Below, piece after piece: positions 62,985 through 64,000 of a stretch of 64,000 bases of DNA. Positions within the stretch are counted from its first letter, which is position 1. The number at the start of each line of letters is the position of its first letter. The DNA is taken from positions 124,001 through 188,000 of the forward strand of contig JAYJMM010000054.1 of assembly GCA_037349105.1 (NCBI GenBank), in the 5' to 3' direction. The translations under genes and the position numbers were made by a program. Source of the DNA: Limnomonas spitsbergensis (taxonomy: Eukaryota > Chlorophyta > Chlorophyceae > Chlamydomonadales). The notes beneath the pieces were generated by a model. That model was not told the origin of the DNA. It ran no database searches and saw nothing but the letters and a program-made list of their open reading frames with translations.

Positions 62985-64000
62985 GCACCTAAGACGCCCC
63001 CGCTGCCCACACCCCCGCTGCCCACGCCCACACCAACGCCAACGCCCATCTCCGGCGAGCTGATTGCCATCCTGGGATTGGGAGTAGTCCTCCTGTCGCT
63101 GGGATACATGGTGAGCTCACTCATCTGCCTATCTGTCTCTTTGTCTCAGTCTGAGGATGAGTGCCCTCCCCTATCAGTGGATCTCGCACCAATTGCCATA
63201 GTATGCATGCACTGCCTGAGGGGAAACATCTGGGCTATCCCCTTTATAGGCCTTGATGAGAGCCTTCCACAACTGGTCCTCGCTGTTTGTCTCATAGAAA
63301 TAAAATAAAATAAACGGGGTACCCATTTTACCATTTGCGAGGAGGAGCGGGATGGCCATCATTTTCCGTATCAAGAAAACAAAGGAAATTTTCTTTGGCC
63401 ATCAGGTTAACATGGGACTGGTATGGTGGGCTCCTCTTGATGTAATCAGTCGTGAATGAAAACGAAAAGTAATGATACAATGCTAAACAGTGCAGAAGTT
63501 GATGAATGGATTCCCAAAACAAGCAGTCAAATGTGGTGGACCAGAGGCAAGGACTATGTAATATATTATACATGTAATATATTATATATCATATATTCCA
63601 GTTTGGGGGGCATTCTTCTCTTGCGAATGGCGCATGGGCTTGATAACTAGTTTCCCGATTTATGACTTAGCTGGATGCACGTGACATTTATAATGCTATA
63701 GGCAGAGTGTGTTTTCCGCTGATTAATGTACCTCACACAACCGCTCCAGAGTAGATTGGTGGCCAAGAAAATTAAATGTGCAGGATTTTAAGGTGTTTGG
63801 TGATATGCTTTTGCCACCACACCTCCTCGGCACTGCCTAGCAGGAACTTCCTGATTCTTTCAACGCCCCTGGTTCAGGCCGCAAATGACATAAAGACAGA
63901 GATCAAGACGGCGCTCCAGGAGCTCAAGACGGAGATCAAGACGGTGATCCAGGAGCTCAAGACGGAGATCAAGACGGAGATCAAGGAGAAGACGGAGATC
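62985..64000 (+). CDS. 3'-partial gene: Pro/Thr-rich stalk, transmembrane segment and coiled coil
   Basis: Exon 62985-63110 (acceptor CTCTTTAG, donor GTGAGC) encodes a PLPTPPLPTPTPT stalk then ISGELIAILGLGVVLLSLGY, a likely membrane helix. Exon 63878-64000+ (acceptor GGTTCAG) encodes AANDIKTEIKTALQELK and further EIKT/ELKT heptad-like repeats, a coiled coil that runs off the window. Both junctions are phase 0. Upstream exons were not identified. The intron 63111-63877 holds a minus-strand open frame (63374-63174) of unknown nature. Family unknown; the call rests on composition and matching splice phases. Confidence 0.42.

Noticed and set aside
1..64000. tRNA, rRNA or other structured RNA genes
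   Set aside because: None recognised by eye on either strand. A tRNAscan or Rfam search would settle it.

Overview
The window looks like nuclear DNA of a green alga. It has GC-rich, multi-exon genes with GT-AG introns. One gene is a fused menF-menD-menC-menH (PHYLLO) gene, an arrangement known from the green lineage. Introns are long and packed with minisatellites. A prasinophyte or other chlorophyte with a repeat-rich genome fits; the species cannot be named from sequence alone.

Layout. (1) 1-29947, + strand: 3' two-thirds of a giant RNF213/mysterin-like gene, 15 exons in the window, about 3,243 codons. It shows two P-loop AAA+ modules, a long E3-type C-terminal region and an RZ-type zinc finger; no RING was seen. 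Its introns hold a 33-bp array (4.5 kb), a 10-bp array, a 13-bp array, a 49-bp array (3 kb) and a 28-bp array (5 kb). (2) 30623-31066, +: remnant with a PD-(D/E)XK-nuclease-like pattern, probably from a mobile element. (3) 31718-33627, - strand: three-exon coiled-coil plus RING/IBR-like cysteine-rich protein (about 500 aa). (4) 34315-57943, +: complete 24-exon PHYLLO gene, about 2,630 codons, divergent from gene 3. Exon phases close exactly with no stop. It encodes isochorismate synthase (MenF), SEPHCHC synthase (MenD), o-succinylbenzoate synthase (MenC) and SHCHC synthase (MenH), four consecutive steps from chorismate to o-succinylbenzoate in phylloquinone synthesis. (5) 57944-64000: mostly mobile-element debris (reverse-transcriptase remnant, a TA-flanked inverted-repeat element) and the first visible exons of a membrane/coiled-coil gene running off the right edge.

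The most unusual theme is that many intronic tandem repeats are copies of the neighbouring exon-intron boundary. In at least seven introns across all three main genes, the repeat unit contains the last or first bases of the adjacent exon together with its splice site. The same process seems to act inside exons: the metal-binding EEP motif of the MenC module has been expanded in frame to six copies. All similarities were judged by eye; no database search was run.
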